NCBI GenBank assembly: GCA_049419605.1 | Contig: JBMSKF010000001.1 | Span: 49,780-113,779, forward strand | DNA: 64,000 nucleotides | Direction of reading: 5' to 3' | DNA from: UBA970 sp049419605 | Lineage (GTDB): Bacteria > Bacillota_I > Bacilli_A > RFN20 > CAG-826 | Part shown: piece by piece, positions 1 to 9,105 of the stretch | Position numbering within the stretch: position 1 is the stretch's first letter | Layout of the letters: the number at the start of each line of letters is the position of its first letter | Program-made: the position numbers and the translations under genes | The notes under the pieces: generated by a model | The model's input: only the letters and a program-made list of their open reading frames with translations | Told to the model about the DNA's origin: nothing | Database searches by the model: none

Positions 1-5
1 AAAAA

Positions 6-779
6 CTAAACAAGTAATAAAGAAAGCGCCATCACAAACATTCCACCAATCAAGCCTAGAATAGATAAATGGTGATGGCCATATTTTTCTGAGGTTGGTA
101 GCAATTCATCAAGAGAAATATAGACCATGATGCCAGCGACAAAAGGGAATACCACTCCAAAAACATTGGTTGGCAAAATTGAAGAAAAAATTAAAAATCC
201 AATGACGGCACCTATTGGTTCAGCAAGTCCAGAAAACAATGCAAAATTGAAAGCTTTTGCTCGATTTTTTGTCGCTTGGAAAATGGGTAATGCAATCGCG
301 ATACCTTCAGGGATGTTATGCAACGCAATGGCAATTGTAATCCCTAGACCTAATCGAACATCTTCTAATGCTGCGTAAAAAGTGGCCATGCCTTCTGGAA
401 AATTATGTAAGGCAATGGCAAAAGCAGAAAATAAACCCATTCTCATCAAATTGGCGTTTGTGTTTTTTTCTTTGATTTCATGTGGATTATGATCATGAGG
501 GATGAGTTGATCAATGAGTAAAATAAATAGAATGCCAATAAAAAAACCACCAATGGCAATCCATTCACTCATTGAATTAGAAAAGTTTTCATTAAGGGCA
601 GCTAAACCCTTAGGGATAATTTCAATAAAGGAAACATAGATCATGACCCCAGCAGAAAAACCCAAACTGATTGCAAAAAACTTTGGGTTATTTGCAAGTT
701 TTGTAAACGCTAATAAACCTCCGATTCCAGATGCGAGTCCGGCAAACAAGGTTAATAATAATGCAAAGACGATATTCAT
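6..779 (-). CDS. ZIP-family metal (zinc) transporter, ZupT-like
   Basis: Polytopic membrane protein of 257 aa that should import divalent metal, most likely zinc, across the plasma membrane. Two ZIP metal-site motifs are visible, HNFPEG and HNIPEGIAIALP, each on a predicted helix, with a loop rich in His (HDHNPHE) between the N-terminal helices and the core; the ZupT subfamily has this layout and size. A longer reading frame runs upstream, but it passes through a tRNA-Ser gene, so the start is placed at the ATG at 779 (MNIVFALLL), directly before the first helix. There is no Shine-Dalgarno sequence there: only GTAAAAAA separates the tRNA CCA end from the ATG, so the mRNA probably arises by tRNA processing. 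Metal specificity is inferred from the family. Confidence 0.88.
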   Translation of the reverse strand: MNIVFALLLTLFAGLASGIGGLLAFTKLANNPKFFAISLGFSAGVMIYVSFIEIIPKGLAALNENFSNSMSEWIAIGGFFIGILFILLIDQLIPHDHNPHEIKEKNTNANLMRMGLFSAFAIALHNFPEGMATFYAALEDVRLGLGITIAIALHNIPEGIAIALPIFQATKNRAKAFNFALFSGLAEPIGAVIGFLIFSSILPTNVFGVVFPFVAGIMVYISLDELLPTSEKYGHHHLSILGLIGGMFVMALSLLLV

Positions 780-787
780 TTTTTTAC

Positions 788-879
788 TGGCGGAGAAAGA
801 GGGATTTGAACCCTCGCGCCCGGTTAAGGACCTACAAGCTTTCCAAGCCTGCCCCTTCAGCCACTTGGGTATTTCTCCG
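788..879 (-). tRNA. tRNA-Ser(GGA)
   Basis: Class II tRNA of 92 nt with encoded CCA. The acceptor stem CGGAGAA pairs with TTCTCCG, the T loop reads GGTTCAAATCC, there is a long variable arm, and the anticodon loop carries GGA, which reads UCU/UCC. The next gene on the same strand starts 8 nt after its 3' end. Confidence 0.96.
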
Positions 880-887
880 TGATTATG

Positions 888-896
888 ATTATAACA
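888..896 (-). promoter_or_regulatory. Extended -10 promoter of tRNA-Ser(GGA)
   Basis: TGT followed by TATAAT, about 8 nt upstream of the tRNA 5' end. No good -35 is visible, as expected for a TGn promoter. It also probably drives the ZIP transporter gene downstream. Confidence 0.65.
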
Positions 897-924
897 AAAC
901 TTCCCCAATAGCGACACGAGGAAG

Positions 925-933
925 TGTTAAAAT
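925..933 (+). promoter_or_regulatory. Extended -10 promoter for a leaderless rluD-like mRNA
   Basis: TGT followed by TAAAAT (928-933), then 7 nt and the ATG at 941. A start site 7 nt after the -10 falls on or beside the A of the start codon, and no Shine-Dalgarno sequence is present. Confidence 0.6.
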
Positions 934-940
934 ATCATAG

Positions 941-1906
941 ATGAAAAAAATCACCATCACATCGCAATCTGCAAATCAAAGAGCAGATAAATTTATTCGT
1001 AAATGGTTAAAAGAAGCACCATTATCTTTCATTTATAAATTATTTCGAAAAAAAGATGTAAAAATTAACGGTAAGCGAATTAGCATTGATTATATTTTAA
1101 AGGAAGGGGACGTATTAGAGGCTTACGTCCACGATAACCAATTGTTAGATTTTACAACCAACCGTAGATATCAAAAAAAATTAATCAATTTACCCATTGT
1201 TTATGAGGATGCGCATTGCTTAATGATTCATAAACCAAAAGGTTTACTCGTCCAAGGTGAAGATGACACAAGGCAACATACCCTAACTGAAATGGTGATT
1301 GAACACCTTTATGCAAAAGGTGATTTTGATCCAAATCATCCAGGTTTTACACCGGCACCAGGGCATCGTCTAGATCGAAACACAAGTGGCTTGGTATTAT
1401 ACGGAAAAACCATTGAAGGTTTACAGGCATTACAACGATTGTTTAAAGATAAAGAAGATTTGAATAAACAATATCTAGCGTTGGTTGTGGGTCAACTTAA
1501 AGGTCATGGAAAAATTGAATTCCCTTTAATCAAAGATGAAAATAAAAAAATGGTGTTTGTCGCCAACCAACATCAAAAGGGTCTTTCTGCTTTGACTGAG
1601 TATGAAGTTGTGCGAAATTATGGAAATTTTACCTTAGTTAAAGTGCATTTAATTACAGGTAGAACCCATCAAATCCGAGTTCATATGCAGGCCATACAGC
1701 ATCCCATTGCTGGTGATCGTAAATATGGCGATTTTAAAGTCAATAAATGGTTAATGGATCAATATCATTATGAACATCAATTTTTACATGCCACTGAATT
1801 ATCTTTTGGAGAGATCTCTGGTGTTTTACAAGGACTTTCTCACAAAACCTTTACAATTCAATTAGATAGAACAGAAGAAGAATTATTGGTAAAATTATCT
1901 TCATGA
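941..1906 (+). CDS. RluA/RluD-family 23S rRNA (or tRNA) pseudouridine synthase
   Basis: Isomerises uridine to pseudouridine in structured RNA. An S4-like RNA-binding domain lies at residues 1-65 and the RluA catalytic domain follows; GHRLDRNTSG (141-150) contains the catalytic Asp145, and the C-terminal RTHQIRVHMQ motif is intact. At 321 aa it has the normal length for the RluC/RluD group; the exact target uridines cannot be assigned from sequence. In Bacillus a homologue (yjbO) sits beside nadK, and nadK lies about 5 kb away here. The stop overlaps the start of the next gene (ATGA), so the two are translationally coupled. The mRNA is probably leaderless. Confidence 0.92.
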   Translation: MKKITITSQSANQRADKFIRKWLKEAPLSFIYKLFRKKDVKINGKRISIDYILKEGDVLEAYVHDNQLLDFTTNRRYQKKLINLPIVYEDAHCLMIHKPKGLLVQGEDDTRQHTLTEMVIEHLYAKGDFDPNHPGFTPAPGHRLDRNTSGLVLYGKTIEGLQALQRLFKDKEDLNKQYLALVVGQLKGHGKIEFPLIKDENKKMVFVANQHQKGLSALTEYEVVRNYGNFTLVKVHLITGRTHQIRVHMQAIQHPIAGDRKYGDFKVNKWLMDQYHYEHQFLHATELSFGEISGVLQGLSHKTFTIQLDRTEEELLVKLSS

Positions 1907-3627
1907 AAAAGACTGCAACTGATCAATTCCAATTTTGGCTCCACCATCCTAAAGTATCGCCACAACTTAAAGAAGAACTCCAATCCTTAAATCCTGGTCA
2001 AATTGAGGATGCATTTTTCAAGGACATCGAATTTGGCACCGCAGGTATGCGCGGGATTATGGGTGTTGGTACAAACCGAATTAATGAATTCACAATTAAA
2101 AAAGCCACTGTTGCTTATGGGCTCATGTTACGTCAACATTATCCTCATTCATTACAAAGAGGTGTCGTTATCGCCCACGATAATCGTAGAAATGCTGATA
2201 GCTATACTACGTTAACTGCTCAAATCTTAAATAAAATGGGCATCCCTACCTATCTATTTTCAGAGTTAGTCCCTACACCATTATTGTCATATGCTGTTCG
2301 CCACTTACATTGTTTAGGTGGCATTATGTTAACAGCCTCTCACAATCCTAAAGAATATAATGGTTATAAAGTTTATGACGATCAAGGTTGCCAATTGGTT
2401 CCCCATAAAATCGAACCTTTATTATCCATCATCGCCTCTTTACCCGGACCTTTAGAAATAGAAGTTCCTTCATTTGAACCTAAAGGTGGCATAAAGACAG
2501 TGCCAACTGAAGTTGAATCACAATACGTCCAATTAATTAAAGGGTTACAACTTCAACCTTCTTTATCTAAAAAGAATTTCAAAATCGTATTTTCACCCCA
2601 ACATGGTGCCAGCTATCGGTTACTTCCTTCATTATTTCAATCTCTAGGTTATGATTTATTTGTCGTACCTGAACAAAGTCAGCCCGACCCAGATTTTTCT
2701 GGAACTGTATCCCCCAATCCAGAAGAAAGAGTCGCCTATGAAAAAGCGATTGAATATGCCCAAGCGATGCATGCACAAATGGTGATGGTTGCCGATCCTG
2801 ATGCTGATCGCGTAGGATTAGCGTATCGAGACGAAAAAGACCAATATCAATTGCTAGATGGTAACCAATCAGGGGCTTTGTTAATTGAATATCTATTCTC
2901 ACAACGACAAAAACTAAAAAACTTACCATCAAACGGCGTTTTATATGACACCATTGTCACCTCTCCATTAGGTAGAAAAATAGCTCATCATTACAAAGTC
3001 AAAACTGAAACCTTTTTAACTGGGTTTAAGTTTATTGGCGATCGTATCGACTTTTATCAACATCATGCTGGACCACAATTTCTCTTTGGTTATGAGGAAT
3101 CATATGGTTGTTTGATTGGTGATTTTGTCCGAGATAAAGATGCAATTCAAGCCCTGACATTATATGCAGAAATGGCGCTCCATCACGCCCATAATGGCGT
3201 GAATCTAGGTCAAGCGCTTGATCGTTTATATCAAACCTTTGGGTATCATTTAGATAAACAATTTTCATTAAGTCTGTCTGGTACTGAAGGTGAAAAATTT
3301 CTTCAAGAACTCATGGATAAGATTCGTAAAACACCTTTTAAACCTTTTCAACAATTTAGTGTCAAATTATTTGAAGATTACTTAATGCAAGTTTCTAAAG
3401 ATGATCAAGGGCACGCCTCCACCATTTCATTACCCAAAGCTAATGTCTTAAAGTTAAGTTTTCATGATGGTTCAAGTATTATTGTTCGTCCTAGTGGCAC
3501 GGAACCAAAATGCAAATTTTATTTCCTAATTAATGGCTCAAATTTAAAAGATACTGAATCGAAATTAGAGCAATATTTAAAAGCTTTTTCTACACTTTAT
3601 TTAAGTGCCGACAAACGTTTAAAATAA
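1903..3627 (+). CDS. pgcA: Phosphoglucomutase / phosphomannomutase (alpha-D-phosphohexomutase)
   Basis: Interconverts hexose 1- and 6-phosphates in the cytoplasm, linking glycolysis with sugar nucleotide synthesis. The phosphoserine loop TASHNP (Ser146), the metal loop DPDADR (298-303) and the C-terminal phosphate-binding RPSGTEPK are all present, and 574 aa matches the PgcA-type enzymes of Bacillota. The start overlaps the preceding stop by 4 nt. The 3' end overlaps the convergent HAD phosphatase gene by 31 nt, so the last codons of both genes share DNA. Substrate preference (glucose or mannose) is not determined. Confidence 0.93.
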   Translation: MKKTATDQFQFWLHHPKVSPQLKEELQSLNPGQIEDAFFKDIEFGTAGMRGIMGVGTNRINEFTIKKATVAYGLMLRQHYPHSLQRGVVIAHDNRRNADSYTTLTAQILNKMGIPTYLFSELVPTPLLSYAVRHLHCLGGIMLTASHNPKEYNGYKVYDDQGCQLVPHKIEPLLSIIASLPGPLEIEVPSFEPKGGIKTVPTEVESQYVQLIKGLQLQPSLSKKNFKIVFSPQHGASYRLLPSLFQSLGYDLFVVPEQSQPDPDFSGTVSPNPEERVAYEKAIEYAQAMHAQMVMVADPDADRVGLAYRDEKDQYQLLDGNQSGALLIEYLFSQRQKLKNLPSNGVLYDTIVTSPLGRKIAHHYKVKTETFLTGFKFIGDRIDFYQHHAGPQFLFGYEESYGCLIGDFVRDKDAIQALTLYAEMALHHAHNGVNLGQALDRLYQTFGYHLDKQFSLSLSGTEGEKFLQELMDKIRKTPFKPFQQFSVKLFEDYLMQVSKDDQGHASTISLPKANVLKLSFHDGSSIIVRPSGTEPKCKFYFLINGSNLKDTESKLEQYLKAFSTLYLSADKRLK

Positions 3628-4424
3628 CGATCTAGTTCATCAATAATACCATCGTGATGGTGATCTTTTTTTGTGATAAACTTACCATATTTTTTAATGG
3701 GAGCTTCTGCATTTTTCATCACATAACTAATTGGGGCGTAAGTTAACATTTCTCGATCATTTTCTGCATCACCAAAACTGATAAAATGTTTTCTAGAAAT
3801 TCGATATTGCTTTAAAACCGATAACAGAGCAGAACCCTTAGAAATGTGACCATAATAGATTTCACAAAATGGAGATGTTCCCCAGAAACGAACCTTAATA
3901 CCTCGATGTTTTTTAACCGCTTTATATACGATTTGATCAAGTTTAGGACTTCTTTTTTTAACTTTAAGAATCATCGTCATGGGGTCTTCATTTAAGGTTT
4001 TTTCAAGGGGCCCATAAATGATATTCATGTTGTCATGCCAAAAAAAAGACGCTAGATTTTTCTCTTCTTTGAGTAACCAAATATTGACATTCGTTTCGCA
4101 CATGACATTATCTAGATTTTGAATGCCAACATCCAAATAAATTTGTTTCACTATTTGTTGTGGGAACGCGAAACTTCTAGATTGGAATTTGGGATCGGTA
4201 GGATTGGTTACATAAGCCCCGTTATAGCAAACCATCGGTGTATCTAAACCTAATTGCTCATAGTATTTAATAAATGAACGGTAAGGACGGCCAGTTGCTA
4301 AAACAATAAGGTGGTCATGTTTTATTTTTCTTAAGTAATGCAAGGTAGCCTTGGAAATCTTTTTATCTTTATTGAGAAGAGTTCCATCAAGGTCAAGGGC
4401 TATTAAATGACGAGGAACTACCAT
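3597..4424 (-). CDS. Cof-type HAD-superfamily phosphatase
   Basis: Cytoplasmic haloacid-dehalogenase-type hydrolase of 275 aa, acting on a small phosphorylated metabolite such as a sugar phosphate or flavin nucleotide. Motif I is DLDGTLL (nucleophile and acid/base Asp), motif II is the Thr in VLATGRP, motif III is FGDAENDREML, and a large C2 cap lies between motifs II and III, as in the Cof/YkrA group. The ATG overlaps the end of trpS by 7 nt, so both are read from one leftward mRNA. The substrate cannot be read from the sequence. Confidence 0.9.
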   Translation of the reverse strand: MVVPRHLIALDLDGTLLNKDKKISKATLHYLRKIKHDHLIVLATGRPYRSFIKYYEQLGLDTPMVCYNGAYVTNPTDPKFQSRSFAFPQQIVKQIYLDVGIQNLDNVMCETNVNIWLLKEEKNLASFFWHDNMNIIYGPLEKTLNEDPMTMILKVKKRSPKLDQIVYKAVKKHRGIKVRFWGTSPFCEIYYGHISKGSALLSVLKQYRISRKHFISFGDAENDREMLTYAPISYVMKNAEAPIKKYGKFITKKDHHHDGIIDELDRYFKRLSALK

Positions 4425-5395
4425 AATCCAACTGCTTTCTTCACGCGTTGTAAGGTGGCGTTGGCGACTACTTGAGCGCGCTTGGCTCCCTGATTCAAAA
4501 CTTCATTGACCATTCCCGAAGTCATAATTGATTGATAACGAGTTTGTAAATTTCCAATGGTATTCGTTACGACATCCGCGACTTTAGTCTTAAAAGCTCC
4601 ATAGGTCATTCCTTGACAACTTAAAACAGTGTTCTCAATCGACTGATCAGTTAAGGAAGCAAGAATACTTATTAAGTTACTAATGCCTGGTTTTGAAGTT
4701 TCATCAAATTTAATTGAAGTATCAGAATCCGTGACAGCAGACATAATTTTTTTACGAATGCTCACTAAATCCTCTTTTAATTCAATATTTCCTTTAGGAT
4801 CAGATTTCGACATTTTCTTGGTAGGATCTGAAAGTGACATCACACGAGCCCCAGTGGTTCCAAGTTGCGCTTTAGGCATCACTAGAATCTCGCCAAAACG
4901 GTGATTAAAGCGTTGGACCAAATCACGAGTCAATTCTAAATGCTGAACTTGATCTTCGCCAACGGGGACAACCTCAGCATCATAAAGTAAAATGTCACTT
5001 GCCATTAATACAGGATAAGCAAACAATCCTAAACCAATTGCTGAGTCTTTGAGTTGTTGAGATTTTTCTTTGAATTGAGTCATTCTTGACAACTCACCCA
5101 TATAAATAAAGTTTTGTAAAATTGCATTTAATTCAGCATGGGCAGAGACTTGAGATTGTAAAAAGATTGTACTTAAATTTGGATCTAATCCTGCCGCAAG
5201 GTAAAACGCTGCTAAATCAATAGCATTATCTTTTAATGTTTGCGGATCAATGGGTAGAGTCAAAGCATGTAAATCGGCAATGAATAAAAAGGTTTGATAT
5301 TGAGATTGAAAAGTCGGGAAGCGTTTTAAAGCCCCTATGTAATTGCCTAAAGTTAGACCGCCTGTAGGCTTAATGCCGCTAATCATTCTTGCCAT
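4418..5395 (-). CDS. trpS: Tryptophanyl-tRNA synthetase
   Basis: Charges tRNA-Trp with tryptophan and ATP. This is a compact class Ic synthetase of 325 aa, with the HIGH-equivalent TGGLTLGN (11-18) and the loop KKMSKS (193-198). Length and motifs are those of bacterial TrpRS. It is the first gene of a leftward pair with the HAD phosphatase. A weak AAAGG lies 6 nt before the ATG; no T-box or trp leader is visible in the 110 nt upstream. Confidence 0.96.
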   Translation of the reverse strand: MARMISGIKPTGGLTLGNYIGALKRFPTFQSQYQTFLFIADLHALTLPIDPQTLKDNAIDLAAFYLAAGLDPNLSTIFLQSQVSAHAELNAILQNFIYMGELSRMTQFKEKSQQLKDSAIGLGLFAYPVLMASDILLYDAEVVPVGEDQVQHLELTRDLVQRFNHRFGEILVMPKAQLGTTGARVMSLSDPTKKMSKSDPKGNIELKEDLVSIRKKIMSAVTDSDTSIKFDETSKPGISNLISILASLTDQSIENTVLSCQGMTYGAFKTKVADVVTNTIGNLQTRYQSIMTSGMVNEVLNQGAKRAQVVANATLQRVKKAVGLW

Positions 5396-5483
5396 AATTA
5401 ACCTTTTTTATCTCTTTTCAAATCATTTTAGCAAATCCATTGTAAAGTTTCGATAATCATTAGGTAATTAGTACCCAAAGGGG

Positions 5484-5489
5484 TATACT
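5484..5489 (+). promoter_or_regulatory. -10 element of spx
   Basis: TATACT, 16 nt before the spx ATG, with AGGA as a ribosome-binding site between them. A weak TTAGGT lies 18 nt further upstream. The promoter and start region look intact although the gene carries a stop codon. Confidence 0.45.
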
Positions 5490-5505
5490 TAATCTAGGAA
5501 AAAAA

Positions 5506-5937
5506 ATGGTTAGGATTTACACTTCTCCGAGCTGCTCAAGTTGCCGGAAAGTTAAAATGTGGTTTGAGTTTGAAGGAATTCCATTTGAGTAACGAAATAT
5601 TTTTTCCGCAACATTAAATGAATCTGAACTAAAAGAAATGTTAGAAAAATCTGAAAACGGAACTGAAGATATCATTTCTACTCGAAGCAAAGTAATTAAA
5701 GAGCAAAATCTCGATGTTGAAAATATGTCCATTTCTCAATTAGTTGAATTCATTAGAGAAAACCCATCTGTACTTAAAAGACCCATTATGGTTGATGATC
5801 GTCGCATTCAAGTTGGATATAACGAAGAAGAAATTAGAACTTTTATACCGCTATCAAAAAGACAATCATCTTTTAAAGAAAAAAATATTGACCCCTTAAA
5901 AAAAAAGGTCGCTAGATTTGACACGACTGAAAAATAA
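5506..5937 (+). pseudogene. spx: spx, transcriptional regulator of the ArsC/Spx family, interrupted by an in-frame TAA
   Basis: Spx binds the RNA polymerase alpha C-terminal domain and switches on thiol-stress genes. The frame starts with MVRIYTSPSCSSCRK, containing the redox CxxC, and continues to codon 28 (IPFE), where TAA (5590-5592) replaces the Glu of the family motif VERN. After the stop the same frame continues without any other lesion for 115 codons, including RNIF, ISTRSKV, RRPIMVDDRR and QVGYNEEEIR. A single G to T change in GAA explains it. The neighbours CYTH and nadK match the Bacillus spx region, which supports orthology. Either this is a very recent pseudogene or a sequencing error, or an internal ATG at 5638 gives a 99-aa fragment without the CxxC. 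The identity is secure; the functional state is not. Confidence 0.85.
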
Positions 5938-5938
5938 T

Positions 5939-6514
5939 TTACTTTAGAGTTTTAATTGCTCTTGCGTATTTAGAAATTTGATTTGCTTTATATTCAATAT
6001 TGGCTTTTTCACAAAGTAATTTTAAAGTTTCTGCAGCATTTTTAAGTGATGATTCTTCACTTTCAATTTCATAATCGACCAAACCATGGTAAGTATTTTT
6101 ATCAAGACAGACATGTCGACCTTCGAATTTGGTTTCATATCGGTCAGTTGTTAAGAAAGTGATTATTTTTAAGGTTGATGTATCAAAACCAAACATTTCA
6201 AGGAAATCCTTGATTAATCCAACTGGAAAAATAGATTGGTTTTGTAAGGCTAAATAAGCCTCTTTAGAAATTTGTTGATTCTTTTCAAGAGTGCCTTCTG
6301 CCATTGGAGACTTTAAGGTGAGTGTATAAGTTTGTGCTAATTCACGGATTCTTAGCGCAAAACCATAGCTCCGTAAAGATCCTTTTTGATCATCAACATA
6401 ATAATTAGTTTGTGTTACTTTTAGCTTTTCATCGATTTGCAATAACGTTTTTAATTGATTAAATTCCTTCTCATTTACAAGTATTTTTGCTTCAATTTCA
6501 ATGTTTGTTGACAT
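5939..6514 (-). CDS. CYTH-domain protein (YjbK-like inorganic triphosphatase)
   Basis: CYTH tunnel-fold protein of 191 aa that likely hydrolyses triphosphate or polyphosphate substrates in the cytoplasm. The family signature EIEAK is present at residues 6-10, and the alternating Glu/Lys/Arg pairs that line the tunnel (ALRIRE, TLTLKSP, DRYETKFEG, CLDKNTY, YEIESEE) are visible. The Bacillus homologue YjbK sits between spx and nadK as here. AGAGGAAAA in front of the ATG is a good ribosome-binding site. It converges with spx, leaving one base between them. Confidence 0.85.
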   Translation of the reverse strand: MSTNIEIEAKILVNEKEFNQLKTLLQIDEKLKVTQTNYYVDDQKGSLRSYGFALRIRELAQTYTLTLKSPMAEGTLEKNQQISKEAYLALQNQSIFPVGLIKDFLEMFGFDTSTLKIITFLTTDRYETKFEGRHVCLDKNTYHGLVDYEIESEESSLKNAAETLKLLCEKANIEYKANQISKYARAIKTLK

Positions 6515-6583
6515 AAGTTTTCCTCTTTTTATAGTGGTCTCCTTTATATGATAAAATAAATTACGTTAATATACCAAAACATT

Positions 6584-7372
6584 ATGAAATACACTTTAAT
6601 GGTAAGAGAAGACCAACAGTCCAACTTGATTGCCAAGAAATTGGAAACGAAATTAAAAGATGCTGGTCATCAACAAAATCAAGAAAAACCAGATGTTGTA
6701 ATCTTTATTGGTGGAGATGGCTCCTTTTTAAGATCGATTCAAACATTTTTAGATCGGTTGGATCAAGTTACCTTTGTTGGCATTCATACTGGAACTCTTG
6801 GCTTTTTTTGTGAGTTTTATCCTGATCAGCTAGACCTACTCGTTAAAGCAATGCCGTCCATGCGCCGAGACAGTAAGGTTTATCCTCTAATAGAAATTTC
6901 TTTATTAGGAAAAAAAGTAAGCTCCTATTACGCGGTCAATGAAGTAAGAGTTGAAAATCCATTTCATACTTTTGTTACGGATGTGATGATTGACAATCAA
7001 CACTTACAAACGTTCCGAGGGACTGGACTTATCGTATCAAGTACACTAGGAAGTAGTGCATACAATAAAAGTTTAGGTGGCGCTCTCGTGGATGTCTTGA
7101 CTCCAAGTTTACAATTAACAGAAATGGCAACAATACAAAACAATGCTTATCGTTCACTTGGTAGTTCACTTGTATTGGACGCCAAACGCGTCATAACTTT
7201 TGAAGGCGATTTTAAGAAAGCAATTTTTGGATACGATTATCTATTAGTCAATTCAGAAGAACTCGTTGAAAAGGTTCGTGTACAAACCAGTAAAAAAACT
7301 TATCGCCTATATCATCAAAAACAACATCCTTATTTTGATACGTTAAAGAAAACTTTTGTTAAGAACAAATAA
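6584..7372 (+). CDS. nadK: NAD kinase
   Basis: Phosphorylates NAD to NADP with ATP or polyphosphate. The GGDGSFLRS motif and the downstream glycine-rich GTLGFF and SSTLGSSAYNKSLGGA segments define the NAD kinase fold; 262 aa is the usual bacterial length. No Shine-Dalgarno sequence precedes the ATG; candidate -10 elements are TGATAAAAT at 6549-6557 and TAATAT at 6567-6572, the latter implying a 5' leader of only a few bases. The gene converges with rnj, leaving 3 nt between the stops. Confidence 0.95.
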   Translation: MKYTLMVREDQQSNLIAKKLETKLKDAGHQQNQEKPDVVIFIGGDGSFLRSIQTFLDRLDQVTFVGIHTGTLGFFCEFYPDQLDLLVKAMPSMRRDSKVYPLIEISLLGKKVSSYYAVNEVRVENPFHTFVTDVMIDNQHLQTFRGTGLIVSSTLGSSAYNKSLGGALVDVLTPSLQLTEMATIQNNAYRSLGSSLVLDAKRVITFEGDFKKAIFGYDYLLVNSEELVEKVRVQTSKKTYRLYHQKQHPYFDTLKKTFVKNK

Positions 7373-7395
7373 AACTCATGAACCCCGGTTCATGA
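7366..7395 (-). terminator. Terminator overlapping the 3' end of rnj
   Basis: An 8-bp hairpin (TCATGAAC with GTTCATGA, loop of four) followed by GTTTTATTT on the minus strand. The rnj stop codon lies inside the hairpin. The T-run is short, so strength is uncertain. Confidence 0.5.
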
Positions 7396-9052
7396 TTACA
7401 GGAATGATCATGGGGTTCCGTTGAGTTTTGATAAATAAGTATTTTCCAACCACTTCTTTGATTGTATTTTTTAACTCAGAAAAAGAAACGCGATTTTTCA
7501 TCAATAGTTTTAATCTTTCTTCGAGTTTAAATTCAGCATTTTTTAGCATGTCATTCGCTGATTGAAATACGAAACCTAATGCAGTAATCGTAGGTTTGAT
7601 AAGTAATTGGTTGTTTTTAGCATCAATAACGACCGATACGGAGACAACCCCATCATCAGCGAGAATTTTACGATCACGAATCACTGCTGTGGACAATCCA
7701 TTAATATCCTTGCCATCAATATAAACCGCTTCTGCAGGAACTTGCCCACCGCGACTTACTTGATGGTTTTTGAGATGCAACACATCTCCATTACGACAAA
7801 TAAAGGAATTTTGTTTTGCAATCCCTAATGTTTCTGCGATTTCAGTGTGTAGTTTTAACATGCGATATTCACCATGCATGGGCATGAAGAAACGAGGTTT
7901 AAATAGTTTTAGCATGAGTCGGAGTTCCTGTCTTGCAGGGTGACCCGATGAGTGGACATTAAATAAAATTGAATTAGTTAAGACATTGGCCCCCGCCCTT
8001 GTCAGTTGGTTGACAACTCGATTGATACTTAATCCATTTCCAGGAATTGGACTTGAAGAGAAAACTACGGTGTCTCCAGGAACTATTTTAACTTGACGAT
8101 GGTCCCCTTTAGCAATTCGAGATAGTGCTGCCATGGGTTCCCCTTGTGAACCGGTACAGATGATGACGGTTTCTTCTAAACGTAAACTTCGAATGTCATC
8201 AGATGCCACGATTGAGGAATCTGGGATGCGAATATAACCCAATTGTCTAGACATACTAACTGCATTTTCCATGGAACGACCAATAATCACTAATTTCTTT
8301 TTATGGGTTACCGCCGCTTCGACGATTTGTTGAATCCGAGAAATGTTACTGGAAAAGGTGGAAACGATTAATCGGCCACTTGCGTTTTCAAAGATATCAT
8401 TGATCGCAGAAATAACACTTCTTTCAGAAGGGGTGTACCCTTCAATTTCTGCATTGGTAGAATCTGAAAGGAGTAAATCTACGCCTTCTGTCCCAAGTTT
8501 TGCAATTTTACCAAGATTAATTTCTGCACCAACTGGCGTTAAATCAATTTTAAAATCTCCCGTTGTGACGACCCTACCTTCGGGGGTGTCCACACAAATA
8601 CCAAAGCAATCTGGAATCGAGTGAGTCATACTAAAAAATGAAATTTTAAATTCATTAATATTAAGGACTGTATCCTCATCATATTCAACAATTTTAACTG
8701 GCTCTTTAATTCTTTGGTCTTGGAGTTTGTGTCTAATAAATGCAGCAGCAAGGCGCGGGGCATAGATGACTGGTACAAAAACATGTTGCACTAAAAAAGG
8801 AATTCCACCAATATGATCTTCATGACCATGTGTGACAATCAAGGCTCTAAATTTCTTTTGGTTATTTTTAATGTGAGAATAATCAGGAATGACATAATCA
8901 ACACCAGGTAAATCTTCCTCAGGAAACCTTACCCCTGCATCAATTAGAATCAGTGTTTTTTCTGATTCAACACCATATGTATTCTTTCCTACTTCACCCA
9001 GGCCTCCCAGGGCAAAAACTGAAACACCATTCTGACCAGCACTAAACGCCAT
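7376..9052 (-). CDS. rnjA: Ribonuclease J (metallo-beta-lactamase / beta-CASP RNase)
   Basis: 5'-to-3' exo- and endoribonuclease central to mRNA decay and rRNA maturation in Bacillota. HGHEDH (75-80) is the zinc site, TTGDFKIDLTP and the beta-CASP motifs follow, and SSGHPARQELRLMLKLF and MHGEYRMLK belong to the C-terminal catalytic part; 558 aa is full length. AAAGGAG lies 6 nt before the ATG. It has its own promoter but follows def on the same strand, an association also seen in Bacillus. With only one copy in the window, J1 versus J2 cannot be distinguished. Confidence 0.95.
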   Translation of the reverse strand: MAFSAGQNGVSVFALGGLGEVGKNTYGVESEKTLILIDAGVRFPEEDLPGVDYVIPDYSHIKNNQKKFRALIVTHGHEDHIGGIPFLVQHVFVPVIYAPRLAAAFIRHKLQDQRIKEPVKIVEYDEDTVLNINEFKISFFSMTHSIPDCFGICVDTPEGRVVTTGDFKIDLTPVGAEINLGKIAKLGTEGVDLLLSDSTNAEIEGYTPSERSVISAINDIFENASGRLIVSTFSSNISRIQQIVEAAVTHKKKLVIIGRSMENAVSMSRQLGYIRIPDSSIVASDDIRSLRLEETVIICTGSQGEPMAALSRIAKGDHRQVKIVPGDTVVFSSSPIPGNGLSINRVVNQLTRAGANVLTNSILFNVHSSGHPARQELRLMLKLFKPRFFMPMHGEYRMLKLHTEIAETLGIAKQNSFICRNGDVLHLKNHQVSRGGQVPAEAVYIDGKDINGLSTAVIRDRKILADDGVVSVSVVIDAKNNQLLIKPTITALGFVFQSANDMLKNAEFKLEERLKLLMKNRVSFSELKNTIKEVVGKYLFIKTQRNPMIIPVIMNRGS

Positions 9053-9105
9053 AAAAAACTCCTTTGATGAACATAATGAATCTATGCATCGTCTTAATTA
9101 GTTAA

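Noticed and set aside
780..917. N-terminal extension of the ZIP transporter frame upstream of 779
   Set aside because: It runs through tRNA-Ser(GGA); its residues are a translation of the tRNA.
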